A DNA stretch of 64,000 bases from Candidatus Gastranaerophilales bacterium (lineage in GTDB: Bacteria; Cyanobacteriota; Vampirovibrionia; Gastranaerophilales; Gastranaerophilaceae): positions 186,001-250,000 of the forward strand of contig CALUPU010000001.1 in the NCBI GenBank assembly GCA_944322725.1, given 5' to 3'. The position numbers and the translations under genes are program-made. The notes beneath the pieces were generated by a model. That model saw nothing but the letters and a program-made list of their open reading frames with translations, had not been told where the DNA came from and made no database searches. Positions 52,362 through 63,342 of this stretch are shown here, in pieces. Position 1 is the stretch's first letter, and the number at the start of each line of letters is the position of its first letter.

Positions 52362-54081
52362 CATCAGCTTTTTTCTCCAATACATCATATACATCATTAA
52401 TGCTGCTTATTACGACTTTTGCACCCGAATCATACAAGAGTTTTATCAATTCACGGCTCTTGTCATTTGGCGGCAGTACACCAACTCCGTATGCACCGAA
52501 GGAGACAGCACATTTCGCATCATCAACTGTGTCGCCGAAATAAATAATTTCATCTGTAATCAAATCTTTTTTTATCAGCCTGAGACCCTCACAATTCGGT
52601 TTTTGTTTGTCAGAAGGCAAATCAGTCATTGTAACAATTTTTTGAAAATACTTTGAAATACCAAATTTGTTTAAAGTATAATATGCCTCTTCCCTCGGTC
52701 TTCCGGTAAAGACAGCAAGATTGTATTTTTTAGACAAATCTTCAAGAATCGTTGCATCTATTAAAAGATTTTCATTATTTATAGAGCCTTCACCGTCATC
52801 CCAATAATGTTTTTGGAATACATTTACTATATCGTCATATGAAAATTTAAAGCCATACTGCTGTATCAAATGCCGGGTTAAATCCCAGTCATTATTAAGC
52901 CCGCCAAGCTTCTTTGCATTGTTAATATCCTCAGAGGACAACTCTTTTCCTGTAAAGTGCTTATAAGTATGTTTTATTGCTTCATAATATGAAGAACTTA
53001 CATCTACAAGTACTCCATCCATATCAAAAACCAGTGTATCTCTGGATTTAATAAGATTTATTATGCGCTGAACAGCACTAAAAGTAGGAACTGTTATACG
53101 TAAACAATTTTTTAAAGTTTCATTCTTTGCAAAGGATTTAACAATAATATTATTGGATTTTAATTTTTCATATATAAGCCCGCATTTCCCGCCAAAATCA
53201 ACCAGCAGAAAATTGGCGTGTGAAAGATATGGTTTAAAACCCAGGTTAATTAACTCTTCTGACAGGAGCATTTTTGAACGGGTAACCTCATTTCTTATCA
53301 TATTAAGGTAGTTTTCGTCATTTAATGCTGCCACACCTGCTTTCACAACAACAGAATTAACATTATACGGACTCAATACTCTTTTTATATTATCAATGTT
53401 ATTTTTATCTGAAACAATACATCCAAATCGCAACCCTGCAAGACCGTAATCCTTTGAAAAGGATTTTATAACTATTGCATTATTATACTTTTCGGTGAGG
53501 CAAATATTGGATATACCGGCAAAAGATGAGTATGTCTCATCAATAACAACAGCCTTGTCAGGGAACTTTTCCAATAATTCAACAATTTGTTCAAGAGGTA
53601 CTATATCACCTGTAGGATTATTCGGTGTTGTAATCAAAATCATTTTGACTTCATCACTGACAGATTTTATAATCTCCTCAAAAGGGTATACCCACTTAGT
53701 TTTATAAGGTATTTCAATATATTTTGCACCTGTAGTCTGTGCATAGATTCCGGGCATCGCAAAAGACGGTTTTACAGTCAATATTGCATCATCTTTAGAA
53801 ATATAAGTATTTATAACAGCAGACAATGCCTCGTCAGCGCCGTTTGTCAATGCAATATTTGAAGAAGCAACTTCAAAGTTGTGTGCAAGAACATCGTATA
53901 AAATACCATAATAAGGATAATGAGAAATTTGTTCAGGTTCAAGATTTTTTATTGCATTCAAAACCGCTGTTGAAGGACCGATATAATTTTCGTTACAATC
54001 AAGCTTCATATCCCATTTTTTAGGGTATAAATCTGTTTCATATATATTGAGACCAATTAATTCTTTTTTAGGTTTTAGCAT
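52345..54081 (-). CDS. HisC aminotransferase fused to HAD phosphatase
   Basis: A 578-residue fusion. Residues 1-345 are histidinol-phosphate aminotransferase: DCNENYIGPS near 28-37, TTPNNPTGDI (151-160), the PLP lysine K210 in KSFSKDYGLAGLRFG. Residues 348-578 are a HAD hydrolase with FDMDGVLVD (nucleophile D353, D355), TGRPREEA, the Lys in KQKPNCEGL and YFGDTVDDAKCA. A HAD next to HisC could be the histidinol-phosphate phosphatase, so the fusion would do two successive steps. It is transcribed with hisB. No other his genes are near. Confidence 0.9.
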   Translation of the reverse strand: MLKPKKELIGLNIYETDLYPKKWDMKLDCNENYIGPSTAVLNAIKNLEPEQISHYPYYGILYDVLAHNFEVASSNIALTNGADEALSAVINTYISKDDAILTVKPSFAMPGIYAQTTGAKYIEIPYKTKWVYPFEEIIKSVSDEVKMILITTPNNPTGDIVPLEQIVELLEKFPDKAVVIDETYSSFAGISNICLTEKYNNAIVIKSFSKDYGLAGLRFGCIVSDKNNIDNIKRVLSPYNVNSVVVKAGVAALNDENYLNMIRNEVTRSKMLLSEELINLGFKPYLSHANFLLVDFGGKCGLIYEKLKSNNIIVKSFAKNETLKNCLRITVPTFSAVQRIINLIKSRDTLVFDMDGVLVDVSSSYYEAIKHTYKHFTGKELSSEDINNAKKLGGLNNDWDLTRHLIQQYGFKFSYDDIVNVFQKHYWDDGEGSINNENLLIDATILEDLSKKYNLAVFTGRPREEAYYTLNKFGISKYFQKIVTMTDLPSDKQKPNCEGLRLIKKDLITDEIIYFGDTVDDAKCAVSFGAYGVGVLPPNDKSRELIKLLYDSGAKVVISSINDVYDVLEKKADERVPN

Positions 54082-54121
54082 TTATTCCACGAAGCTTGCA
54101 ACTAAATATTGACTGCACGAT

Positions 54122-54532
54122 TTATCTGATTATTTTATCATCGTTATCGTTTTGAGAGGTATTATTCTCATCAATATTATCATCTTTTTTGTCTACAGGC
54201 AATATTTGTGCATTTTGCTCGTTAAAATGTCTTATTATTTCCTTAATTCTTTCTTCGTTAGGTGCAGGCTGAACAGCAGTGCCAAAAGATATTGCAAGGC
54301 TGTTTTTATTTAAGGCATAAACAGACAAAGCTATAATACACCACAGCATAGAGCCGTGCAGCATAGTCATTACAGGCATGCCGCTAAAAAAGCCGGCAGC
54401 AAAATTCCATATATTCATACACACCCAGCCGGGAAAAATTAAAAAGCCCGCAATCAGGCAGCCGACTATAAATAAAGCAAGCAATATACCTTTAAAACCA
54501 TTAATTTTTATTACACTAAATTTTTTATTCAT
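54122..54532 (-). CDS. Small membrane protein, unknown function
   Basis: A 136-residue protein with two or three membrane helices (about 14-33 and 44-74) and a hydrophilic, Asp/Asn-rich C-terminus (NIDENNTSQNDNDDK). It begins one base after ligA ends and is followed by the HisC-HAD gene after a 40-base gap. No family is recognised. Confidence 0.65.
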   Translation of the reverse strand: MNKKFSVIKINGFKGILLALFIVGCLIAGFLIFPGWVCMNIWNFAAGFFSGMPVMTMLHGSMLWCIIALSVYALNKNSLAISFGTAVQPAPNEERIKEIIRHFNEQNAQILPVDKKDDNIDENNTSQNDNDDKIIR

Positions 54533-54533
54533 T

Positions 54534-56549
<2,016 letters not shown>

Positions 56550-56604
56550 TTATTTCCTGTATAATCTACACAGTACTATTTTACAACAAAAGACAGCTTA
56601 GTAT

Positions 56605-57960
56605 ATGAGTCTGATAAGAAAAATTAAGGATTATTATAAAAAAGGTAAATATTTGCTTTTCACTACCCCGTCACACGCACAGGGTGAGTTTATAATTCCT
56701 GCCGCACGCCAAATCCTCGGTGAAAAGTTTTTTAAATCTGATTTTTCTGAAATTGAAGGTTTTGACAACCTGAGACAACCTGAGGGTATTATAAAAAAAT
56801 TAAATACAAGAATATCAGATATTTATAATACAAAAGCTTCTTTTATGCTTACAAACGGGTCAACATCCGGAATGATTGCTGCAATGCTATCAATATTAAA
56901 AGCCGGAGATAAAGTACTTATTGCACGGAATACACATATATCTGTCTACAACGGTCTTGTTTTGACAGGAGCAAAACCTGTCTGGTTTATGCCGGAATAT
57001 GATGAGATTTGGGGAATATACAAAGGTATTCAATCAAAACAAATTAAAGATTTGCTGAATAAACACACAGACATTAAAGCTCTTATTATCACAAGTCCGA
57101 CCTATGAAGGACTGTTTAGTGAAACAGAGGAAATAGCAAAAATATGTAAGGATAACAATGTTATTTTTATTGTGGATGAAGCACACGGTGCACTTTTAAA
57201 CTTTGCTGATTTCATGTCAAAACCGGCTTGTTGCTGCGCTGCCGACATTAGTATTAATTCTCTTCATAAAACGGCAGGTGCGCCTAATCCCTGTGCTCTC
57301 CTGCATGTATCAAAATACTCTCAGGTGGAGCCGGATGATATTCAAAGCGCACTAAACTTAATAAACACAACCTCTCCTTCGTATCCGCTTTTGTGCGCTA
57401 TAGAGGCGTGTGTTAATTATTTAGACAGTAATCAAGGCAGAAAACAAATAATAAATCTTCTTGAAAATATTGAAAAATTTAAACAAAACCTGAGCAAAAA
57501 TTTTAAAGTATATGAAGGTTTCAATGACCCCACCAAACTGCTTATAAAAACAGAATCAACATCAGCCTGCGCAATAGCCGAATTTTTAAACAAAAAATAT
57601 AAAATAGAAGAAGAATATTCTACTGACAATGCTATGCTTTTTATAACAGGTATCGGTACAAAACAATACAAGTTAAACCATCTTGAAAAAGCCTTAAAAC
57701 ACATAATTGAACACGAAAAAATACATCCACACCCTGGTCATAATAATACTGCACATATACCCCAAATGCATTGTACACCGGCAGAGGCATTTCAAAAAGT
57801 GCATAAACATATTGATAAATCAGAAGCTGCAGGTATGGTTTGTGCTTCACCGATTACATTATATCCGCCCGGTATACCGCTTATTCTGCCCGGAGAGGTT
57901 TTTGACACAAATACTATTAAAATAATTACATTTATGGATGAAGTTGATATTTGTTGTTAA
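56605..57960 (+). CDS. Orn/Lys/Arg decarboxylase-family PLP enzyme
   Basis: A 451-residue fold-type I PLP enzyme of the short, Gram-positive style group (as SpeA/YaaO of Bacillus). The PLP lysine is in INSLHKTAGAPNP (about 217-229), with DEAHGALL at about 192-199 and C-terminal decarboxylase block SPITLYPPGIPLILPGE (about 415-431). It probably makes agmatine, cadaverine or putrescine, but the substrate cannot be told from sequence. It is convergent with a membrane protein gene and overlaps it by four bases. Confidence 0.85.
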   Translation: MSLIRKIKDYYKKGKYLLFTTPSHAQGEFIIPAARQILGEKFFKSDFSEIEGFDNLRQPEGIIKKLNTRISDIYNTKASFMLTNGSTSGMIAAMLSILKAGDKVLIARNTHISVYNGLVLTGAKPVWFMPEYDEIWGIYKGIQSKQIKDLLNKHTDIKALIITSPTYEGLFSETEEIAKICKDNNVIFIVDEAHGALLNFADFMSKPACCCAADISINSLHKTAGAPNPCALLHVSKYSQVEPDDIQSALNLINTTSPSYPLLCAIEACVNYLDSNQGRKQIINLLENIEKFKQNLSKNFKVYEGFNDPTKLLIKTESTSACAIAEFLNKKYKIEEEYSTDNAMLFITGIGTKQYKLNHLEKALKHIIEHEKIHPHPGHNNTAHIPQMHCTPAEAFQKVHKHIDKSEAAGMVCASPITLYPPGIPLILPGEVFDTNTIKIITFMDEVDICC

Positions 57961-58886
57961 TTTTTACGTCTTATAGAATATACCATAACATCTTTTTTTG
58001 ACGCATCATCATTAGAAAGATTGTATTCACCCATTACTTCAAAAGTAAATGCATTCGGGTAAATATTTTCAAAATATACCTTATATCTTGGTAAAACCAC
58101 CATTTTATTTCTAATTTTAAGGTTCAAAAGTCTGTCTGCATATGCATCAATTTCCTGCATTTCCTGAATATCATTAAAAACTTCTATACCGCAATAAAAA
58201 TTTATATCAACTTTGGGTTTCAAATGCTGTTTTATAAATCTTGCCGATACATTAACAAGTTCTGCAAGAAAATCTTTTGCCTGAGCCAAATCAGCTATTA
58301 AAAAGTATACAGAGCCATTAGTTATGCCCTTTTTTTGTATAATTTCAGAATTCAGTTCACAAAGAATCTGCTTTTGTATAAGACCTTCAAGTGCTTCTGC
58401 ATCAAAAGGAGTTTCTGTTGCCGCGGTAAGATAAGACTCCTGTTTAGAAGCTTCTATTTTAATTTTTGCAAGCATAAATGAAGTACGATTTAATTCTTTA
58501 ATAAAATCATTGTGCAATTCACGATTTATTGTTTTTTCAAGATTCACTTTATAACTGTTAACAGAATTTTTAAATGCAGTATGATTATTTTCAAGAAAAA
58601 TCATTATACAGTTCGCAATGTATGTAAGTATAATAAAAACACCGCATGTATAAACAGGCAAAGCCGGAACCAACTGCTTATACATAGGAGTGGATTTAAA
58701 AGACATTGCAAAAAAATCTATAATAGACCACATAAACCAGTTCAGCCAATCAGGCAGAGGTATCTTTGCACTAAATAACAGCCAATAGATAAAAAATAAC
58801 ATAGCAAGACCAATCAATACAAAAATCAGCAATGATAAAAATTGTTTTAATTGATAGAATAATTTATCTATAGCCCTAAAAAACAT
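57957..58886 (-). CDS. Membrane protein of unknown function
   Basis: A 309-residue protein with two N-terminal membrane helices (about 13-37 and 73-98). Then comes a long helical cytoplasmic or periplasmic part (about 100-160) and a domain with strands (about 185-305, SVYFLIADLAQAKDFLAELV). It is not assignable to a family. It starts directly after panC stops, in the same direction, and is last in the panB-panC run. It overlaps the convergent decarboxylase by four bases. Confidence 0.65.
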   Translation of the reverse strand: MFFRAIDKLFYQLKQFLSLLIFVLIGLAMLFFIYWLLFSAKIPLPDWLNWFMWSIIDFFAMSFKSTPMYKQLVPALPVYTCGVFIILTYIANCIMIFLENNHTAFKNSVNSYKVNLEKTINRELHNDFIKELNRTSFMLAKIKIEASKQESYLTAATETPFDAEALEGLIQKQILCELNSEIIQKKGITNGSVYFLIADLAQAKDFLAELVNVSARFIKQHLKPKVDINFYCGIEVFNDIQEMQEIDAYADRLLNLKIRNKMVVLPRYKVYFENIYPNAFTFEVMGEYNLSNDDASKKDVMVYSIRRKN

Positions 58887-59747
58887 TTACACCTCTAAAA
58901 TTATATTATCAATCAATCTTACATTTCCCACACGTGCTGCCATGGCACATATAGTGTCTTGATTTACGGATTCAACCGGCTTAAAAGTGTTTTCATCAAC
59001 AAATTCAAGATATTCCAGTTCTACACCTTTATCAAGATTTGCCAGACCAGTATCAAACAGTTTTTTTGTCTCTTTGATACCTGCCTTATAAGCATCTCTT
59101 ATTGCAAAAACAGAACGGCTTATAGATAAAGCCTTAACTTTATCCTCATCAGAGAGATATTTATTTCTGGAACTCAATGCCAGCCCATTTTTTTCTCTTA
59201 CGAGAGGGCAGGGAATTATTTCAACCGGAATATTCAAATCTCTGACCATTTTTTTAATCAAAAATAACTGCTGAATATCTTTCATACCAAAACATGCAAT
59301 ATCAGGCTGTACTATATTGAATAATTTTGTAACGACTGTTTCTACGCCGTCAAAATGTCCGACTCTGGATTTACCGCACATAATATCAGTTAATTCATAA
59401 GGAGGTACAACCATAGTTAAATCCGAGAATTTCTGCAAATTCGGATACATCTCACTCACAGACGGCGCAAATATAATATCTGCGCCCGCACTCTGTGCAG
59501 CATCTTTATCTGCTTCAAGAGTTCTGGGATACCTGTCATAGTCCTCGCCGGGGCAGAATTGTATCGGGTTAACAAATACCGACACTATTGTCAAATCAGC
59601 AATTGAAGAAGCTTTTGCAATCAAAGATTTATGACCCTCATGCAAACATCCCATTGTCGGAACAAGTGCAATAGTTTTGGGTTCTTTTCTGTTTTCTTTT
59701 ATTATTTCTCTTAGCTTTTTTATCTCATTTATTACAAGTACACTCAA
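58887..59747 (-). CDS. panC: Pantothenate synthetase
   Basis: A 286-residue PanC that joins pantoate and beta-alanine with ATP. Motifs are VPTMGCLHEGHKSLI (about 29-43, the HxGH nucleotide site), VFVNPIQFCPGEDYDRYPRT, GKSRVGHFDGVETVV, and PLVREKNGLALSSRN. The length is normal. It overlaps panB by 23 bases. Confidence 0.97.
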   Translation of the reverse strand: MSVLVINEIKKLREIIKENRKEPKTIALVPTMGCLHEGHKSLIAKASSIADLTIVSVFVNPIQFCPGEDYDRYPRTLEADKDAAQSAGADIIFAPSVSEMYPNLQKFSDLTMVVPPYELTDIMCGKSRVGHFDGVETVVTKLFNIVQPDIACFGMKDIQQLFLIKKMVRDLNIPVEIIPCPLVREKNGLALSSRNKYLSDEDKVKALSISRSVFAIRDAYKAGIKETKKLFDTGLANLDKGVELEYLEFVDENTFKPVESVNQDTICAMAARVGNVRLIDNIILEV

Positions 59748-60606
59748 CTCTATCCATCTCCTTTAGTTCATTTAAAGCCTCTTCGCTCAAATGAAATATC
59801 TCTGTTTCATCGGGGAAATTTCCCTCTTTAACATCATTTATATATTTATCTGCAGAAGCAGTAATAATAGATTTTAAATCAGCGTATCTTCGTGCAAATT
59901 TAGGCTTAAATTCGGAGAATTTACCCAGAATATCATCAGCAACAAGCACCTGACCGTCTGTATAACGTCCTGCACCAATACCGATTGTTGGAATATCAAG
60001 ATTATTTGAGATTAACTGAGCGCATTCCTCGGGAACCATCTCAAGTACAACGGAAAAAGCACCTGCCTCCTGCAGTTTTTGTGCCTGTGCCAGAATAAAT
60101 TTTGTATTTTCAGCAGTTTTGCCCTGAACTCTGTATCCGCCGAGAACATTTAAATACTGAGGTGTAAACCCGAGATGTCCCATAACAGGAATTCCTGACT
60201 CTACGCATCTTTTTACAACTTGCAATATATGTTCGTTAGCACCTTCGAGTTTAACAGCCTGTGCACCTGCTCTGATTAATTCAGCTGCATTTTTTACAGC
60301 TTCTTCAACATTAGCATGATAACTCATAAAAGGCATATCAGCTACAACCATACAGCGTTTTGCACCTCTTGATACTGCACCGGTAAATATTTTCATATCT
60401 GTCATTGTAACCTGTGTTGTTGCTTCATAGCCAAGAATTACCATACCGAGAGAATCACCAACCAGTATTGCATCAATACCTGCTTCATCAAAATACTTTG
60501 CTGTAGAACAGTCATACGCCGTGAGCATTGTAATTTTTTCATTATTTTCTTTTTTAGTTAAAAAGGTATTAACAGTAACACTTTTAACTTTTGATTCAAC
60601 TGACAT
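59725..60606 (-). CDS. panB: Ketopantoate hydroxymethyltransferase
   Basis: A 293-residue PanB; transfers a hydroxymethyl group from methylene-THF to ketoisovalerate. Typical blocks are TAYDCSTAKYFDEAGIDAIL, VGDSLGMVILGYEATTQVTM, KLEGANEH, and GHLGFTPQYLNVLGGYRVQG. The C-terminus is somewhat long (about 20 residues more, ending DRVECTCNK). It starts directly after yvcK and overlaps panC. Confidence 0.97.
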   Translation of the reverse strand: MSVESKVKSVTVNTFLTKKENNEKITMLTAYDCSTAKYFDEAGIDAILVGDSLGMVILGYEATTQVTMTDMKIFTGAVSRGAKRCMVVADMPFMSYHANVEEAVKNAAELIRAGAQAVKLEGANEHILQVVKRCVESGIPVMGHLGFTPQYLNVLGGYRVQGKTAENTKFILAQAQKLQEAGAFSVVLEMVPEECAQLISNNLDIPTIGIGAGRYTDGQVLVADDILGKFSEFKPKFARRYADLKSIITASADKYINDVKEGNFPDETEIFHLSEEALNELKEMDRVECTCNK

Positions 60607-61941
60607 TTATTTTACCTGCTTTTTATTAATATCTTTTGCTTTCAATTGTTTTTTATACCAGTATCCTATTGCTCTTGCAAGCCTTGAAGGACTGTGACGG
60701 ACAAACTTTTGCTCATTTTCTTCATACAATCTCGTACTTACGACACTGATATTTTTAGCTTTAATTTTATCTATGTCAACAACAACAGGGAATGAATTTG
60801 ATTTTTCATAGTCGGGAGACAGATCATCAGGCAGCGAGTTGTTAACCATCATTGCATCAACAATATTGGGATAACCCGCATGGTCCAAAATAGCCTGAAT
60901 GTGCTCTGATGCAGTATAATCAGTAGTTTCTCCGGGCTGTGTCATAATATTGCAGACATATATTTTCTTTGCGTTTGATTTTGATATTGCCTGTGAAATT
61001 TCTTTAATCAAAAGGTTAGGAATAACACTGGTATAAAGGCTTCCCGGACCGAGAATTATTAAATCGGCTTCCTTAATAGCCTGTATAACTTCTTTTAACG
61101 GCTTACAATTAGCAGGTGTTGTAAAAAGTCTTTTAATTTTTTTGCCTGTTTCCGGAATATTGGATTCACCTTCTACTATTGTTCCATCTTCCATTTCAGC
61201 AGAGAGTTTCATATCATCAAGTGTAGATGGAAGAACCCTTCCTCTGATATTCAAAACCTTGGAAGACTCCTGAACAGCACGAACCATATTGCCTGTAATA
61301 GCACATAACGCTGTCAAAAACAGGTTGCCGAAACTGTGACCTTCCAATCCTTCGCCGGTTTTAAAACGGTATTGAAAGAGTTTTGTAACAAGATCCTCAT
61401 CATCTGCAAGCGCTGCAATGCAGTTTCGGATGTCACCGGGAGGAAGAATCCCCATTTCCTGTCTTAAACGTCCTGAACTTCCGCCGTCATCGCCTACAGT
61501 AACAACTGCTGTAATATTGTTTGTAATCTTTTTTATGCCTTTAAGCATTGTAGAAAGACCTGTCCCGCCGCCTACCGCAACAATTTTTGGACCGTAGTTA
61601 AGTTTTCTTCTTTTGTATAAAGATTCTAAAAGAGCATGCCTGTCTCTTTCCTCGGTCAAATCGAGGATAGAATAGTTTGTATTTTTCCAGCCTTTAAGAA
61701 AAATATATGCACCTGCAACAACCAGAATAATACCAAGAAGTTCTTGATTAACGGTAACCGCAATATATTTTAAAATGCCAACTGCAAAGTACACAGGTCT
61801 CATATTAAATATGACGCACAAGCCAAGAAGAGCAATTATTGTACCGAGAATAATAAGTCCGAACCATCTTTTAATCTGTAGACCCGGCAGGAGCCAGCCT
61901 GCTTCTTTAGGCATTTTTATTTTATAAATAATATTTTTCAA
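60607..61941 (-). CDS. yvcK: YvcK/CofD-like gluconeogenesis factor with membrane anchor
   Basis: A 444-residue protein. The N-terminus carries two membrane helices (about 28-50 and 60-83) before the CofD/YvcK domain (about 120-430). The nucleotide loop is VAVGGGTGLSTMLKGIKK, then VGDDGGSSGRLRQEMG and GHSFGNLFLTAL. YvcK binds UDP-GlcNAc and supports growth on gluconeogenic carbon and cell-wall synthesis in Bacillus. The membrane anchor is found in some lineages. It is followed without a gap by panB. Confidence 0.9.
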   Translation of the reverse strand: MKNIIYKIKMPKEAGWLLPGLQIKRWFGLIILGTIIALLGLCVIFNMRPVYFAVGILKYIAVTVNQELLGIILVVAGAYIFLKGWKNTNYSILDLTEERDRHALLESLYKRRKLNYGPKIVAVGGGTGLSTMLKGIKKITNNITAVVTVGDDGGSSGRLRQEMGILPPGDIRNCIAALADDEDLVTKLFQYRFKTGEGLEGHSFGNLFLTALCAITGNMVRAVQESSKVLNIRGRVLPSTLDDMKLSAEMEDGTIVEGESNIPETGKKIKRLFTTPANCKPLKEVIQAIKEADLIILGPGSLYTSVIPNLLIKEISQAISKSNAKKIYVCNIMTQPGETTDYTASEHIQAILDHAGYPNIVDAMMVNNSLPDDLSPDYEKSNSFPVVVDIDKIKAKNISVVSTRLYEENEQKFVRHSPSRLARAIGYWYKKQLKAKDINKKQVK

Positions 61942-61970
61942 AACTATTCTCCTATTACCCTTTTATTTTT

Positions 61971-62648
61971 TTATTCTACCCAGCCTGAAGCTGCCGCTCT
62001 GTTAAAGTTAACAGGCGTAGCAGAAACTATTTCAGAAACTTTTTGAAGAAGTTCGGACACATTTTCTGAATTCAAGCTGAAATGCAAAGTATCCGGTAAA
62101 TTATTCTGCTCAATCATTTCTTTTAATTTCTCTATTGATGCATCATCTTCAATTTTAAACTCAGAAGCAATTGTTATATTTGTCTCTTTTGCTGTCTTTT
62201 CCAGTGTATCGCCCATTGCACCGTACAGCACAAACCATCTGTTAAATTTTTTCACTGCATTAGCTATTTTTATAGAGAAATCAGGATTTTCTAAAGCTAA
62301 ATCATACATTCTTCCATGAGGTCTTACATGCTCAATATTCAAACTGTATGCTTTTGCAAAAGCAGAAATAGCACCAAGTTGATACAGTATAATTGCTTCA
62401 ATTTCTTCCTCTGACAATTCAAGAGGATTCTTTATATTCTCCGGCAAGCCAATCAACGCACCTATTACCTTGCTTTTGAATTTACAATGTTCAATTGCTT
62501 TCATCATAGATAACGGACAGCCGTTTTCCAGACCGCACGCAATATTAACCGAACTTACATAATCTATAAGTTCCAGAGATTTATCTTCATCGGAAGAACC
62601 GCACTGCGCAAGGTCGCAATTAAAATCCAAACTCTTTTTATTATCCAT
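61971..62648 (-). CDS. LamB/YcsF-family protein (PxpA-like), altered active site
   Basis: About 225 residues from the ATG at 62648 (MDNKKSLDFNCD); the frame is open 17 codons further without a ribosome site. It matches the PxpA/YcsF family: DFNCDLAQCGSSDED (usual DlNcDlGEsfG), VSSVNIACGLENGCPLSMM (usual ANIACGfHAGDP), and HVRPHGRMYDLALENPD (usual VKPHGALYN). The usual GAHPGYPD is GALIGLPEN here, and the His of FHAGD is replaced, so 5-oxoprolinase activity is doubtful. No pxpB/pxpC neighbours. It heads the leftward yvcK-panBC run. Confidence 0.8.
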   Translation of the reverse strand: MDNKKSLDFNCDLAQCGSSDEDKSLELIDYVSSVNIACGLENGCPLSMMKAIEHCKFKSKVIGALIGLPENIKNPLELSEEEIEAIILYQLGAISAFAKAYSLNIEHVRPHGRMYDLALENPDFSIKIANAVKKFNRWFVLYGAMGDTLEKTAKETNITIASEFKIEDDASIEKLKEMIEQNNLPDTLHFSLNSENVSELLQKVSEIVSATPVNFNRAAASGWVE

Positions 62649-62750
62649 ATTAAATAATATTAACTCCAAATCTAGTTCCACAAATTTATTATATATCAAG
62701 AAATCAGTTAGTCTAGAAAATTAACATTAAGATTTGATAAAGAAATTATA

Positions 62751-62778
62751 TTGAAATATTCTGATTTAATGTTATTAT
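62751..62778 (+). promoter_or_regulatory. Probable rimP-nusA promoter
   Basis: A -35 TTGAAA (62751-62756) and -10 TATTAT (62773-62778) with a 16-base spacer. Transcription would start close to 62785, just before a strong terminator-like hairpin. Confidence 0.45.
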
Positions 62779-62791
62779 ATATTTGCTAGGT

Positions 62792-62823
62792 AAAAAGAAA
62801 CGGTAACCCCGTTTCTTTTTTTC
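62792..62823 (+). terminator. Terminator hairpin inside the rimP-nusA leader
   Basis: A 12-bp perfect stem, AAAAAGAAACGG/CCGTTTCTTTTT, with a TAACC loop and a following T-run. The flanking genes are divergent (pxpA-like leftward, rimP rightward), so no gene ends here. It must act on the rimP-nusA transcript, as attenuator. Confidence 0.75.
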
Positions 62824-62840
62824 TTAAATGCGGAGAACTT

Positions 62841-63329
62841 ATGGAACCAAAGCACTTTAATAAAAATGAAATACTGGATAAGCTTGTACCTCTCATTGAC
62901 AATACAGCGATGAGATACAATCTTATTCCTCTAGAAATTGACTTCACTAAGGAAAACGGAAAGTGGTTTTTGCGTATATTTCTTTATAAAGAAGAAGGCG
63001 TCACACTTGATGACTGTGAAAATGTTTCAAGAAGCTTAAACCCGTTTTTGGATGAACTTATTCCTGTTAAATTCTATCTGGAAGTAAGTTCTCCAGGATT
63101 GGACAGAAAACTTAAATCAGATAAAGAATATATTATTTTCCAGGGTAAACTCATCAATTTAAAATTAAAAAGCCAGATTGAAGGCATTGATGAAAAACAG
63201 TTTGTATGCAAAATTCTGGACTTTGACCCTGAAAACGGATTAAAGGTATTAAAAACAGATGATAACAAAGAACTAATTGTTCCAAAAGATAAAATACACA
63301 GAGCACAATTACATATAGAAGACATATAA
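62841..63329 (+). CDS. rimP: Ribosome maturation factor RimP
   Basis: A 162-residue RimP, required for 30S assembly. Family blocks are YLEVSSPGLDRKLKSDKEY (about 74-92, consensus LEVSSPGldRpL) and LVPKDKIHRAQLHIE at the end. A CGGAGA ribosome site precedes the ATG. It lies 13 bases before nusA, in the universal rimP-nusA order. Confidence 0.95.
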   Translation: MEPKHFNKNEILDKLVPLIDNTAMRYNLIPLEIDFTKENGKWFLRIFLYKEEGVTLDDCENVSRSLNPFLDELIPVKFYLEVSSPGLDRKLKSDKEYIIFQGKLINLKLKSQIEGIDEKQFVCKILDFDPENGLKVLKTDDNKELIVPKDKIHRAQLHIEDI

Positions 63330-63342
63330 AAAGGAGAAAAAG

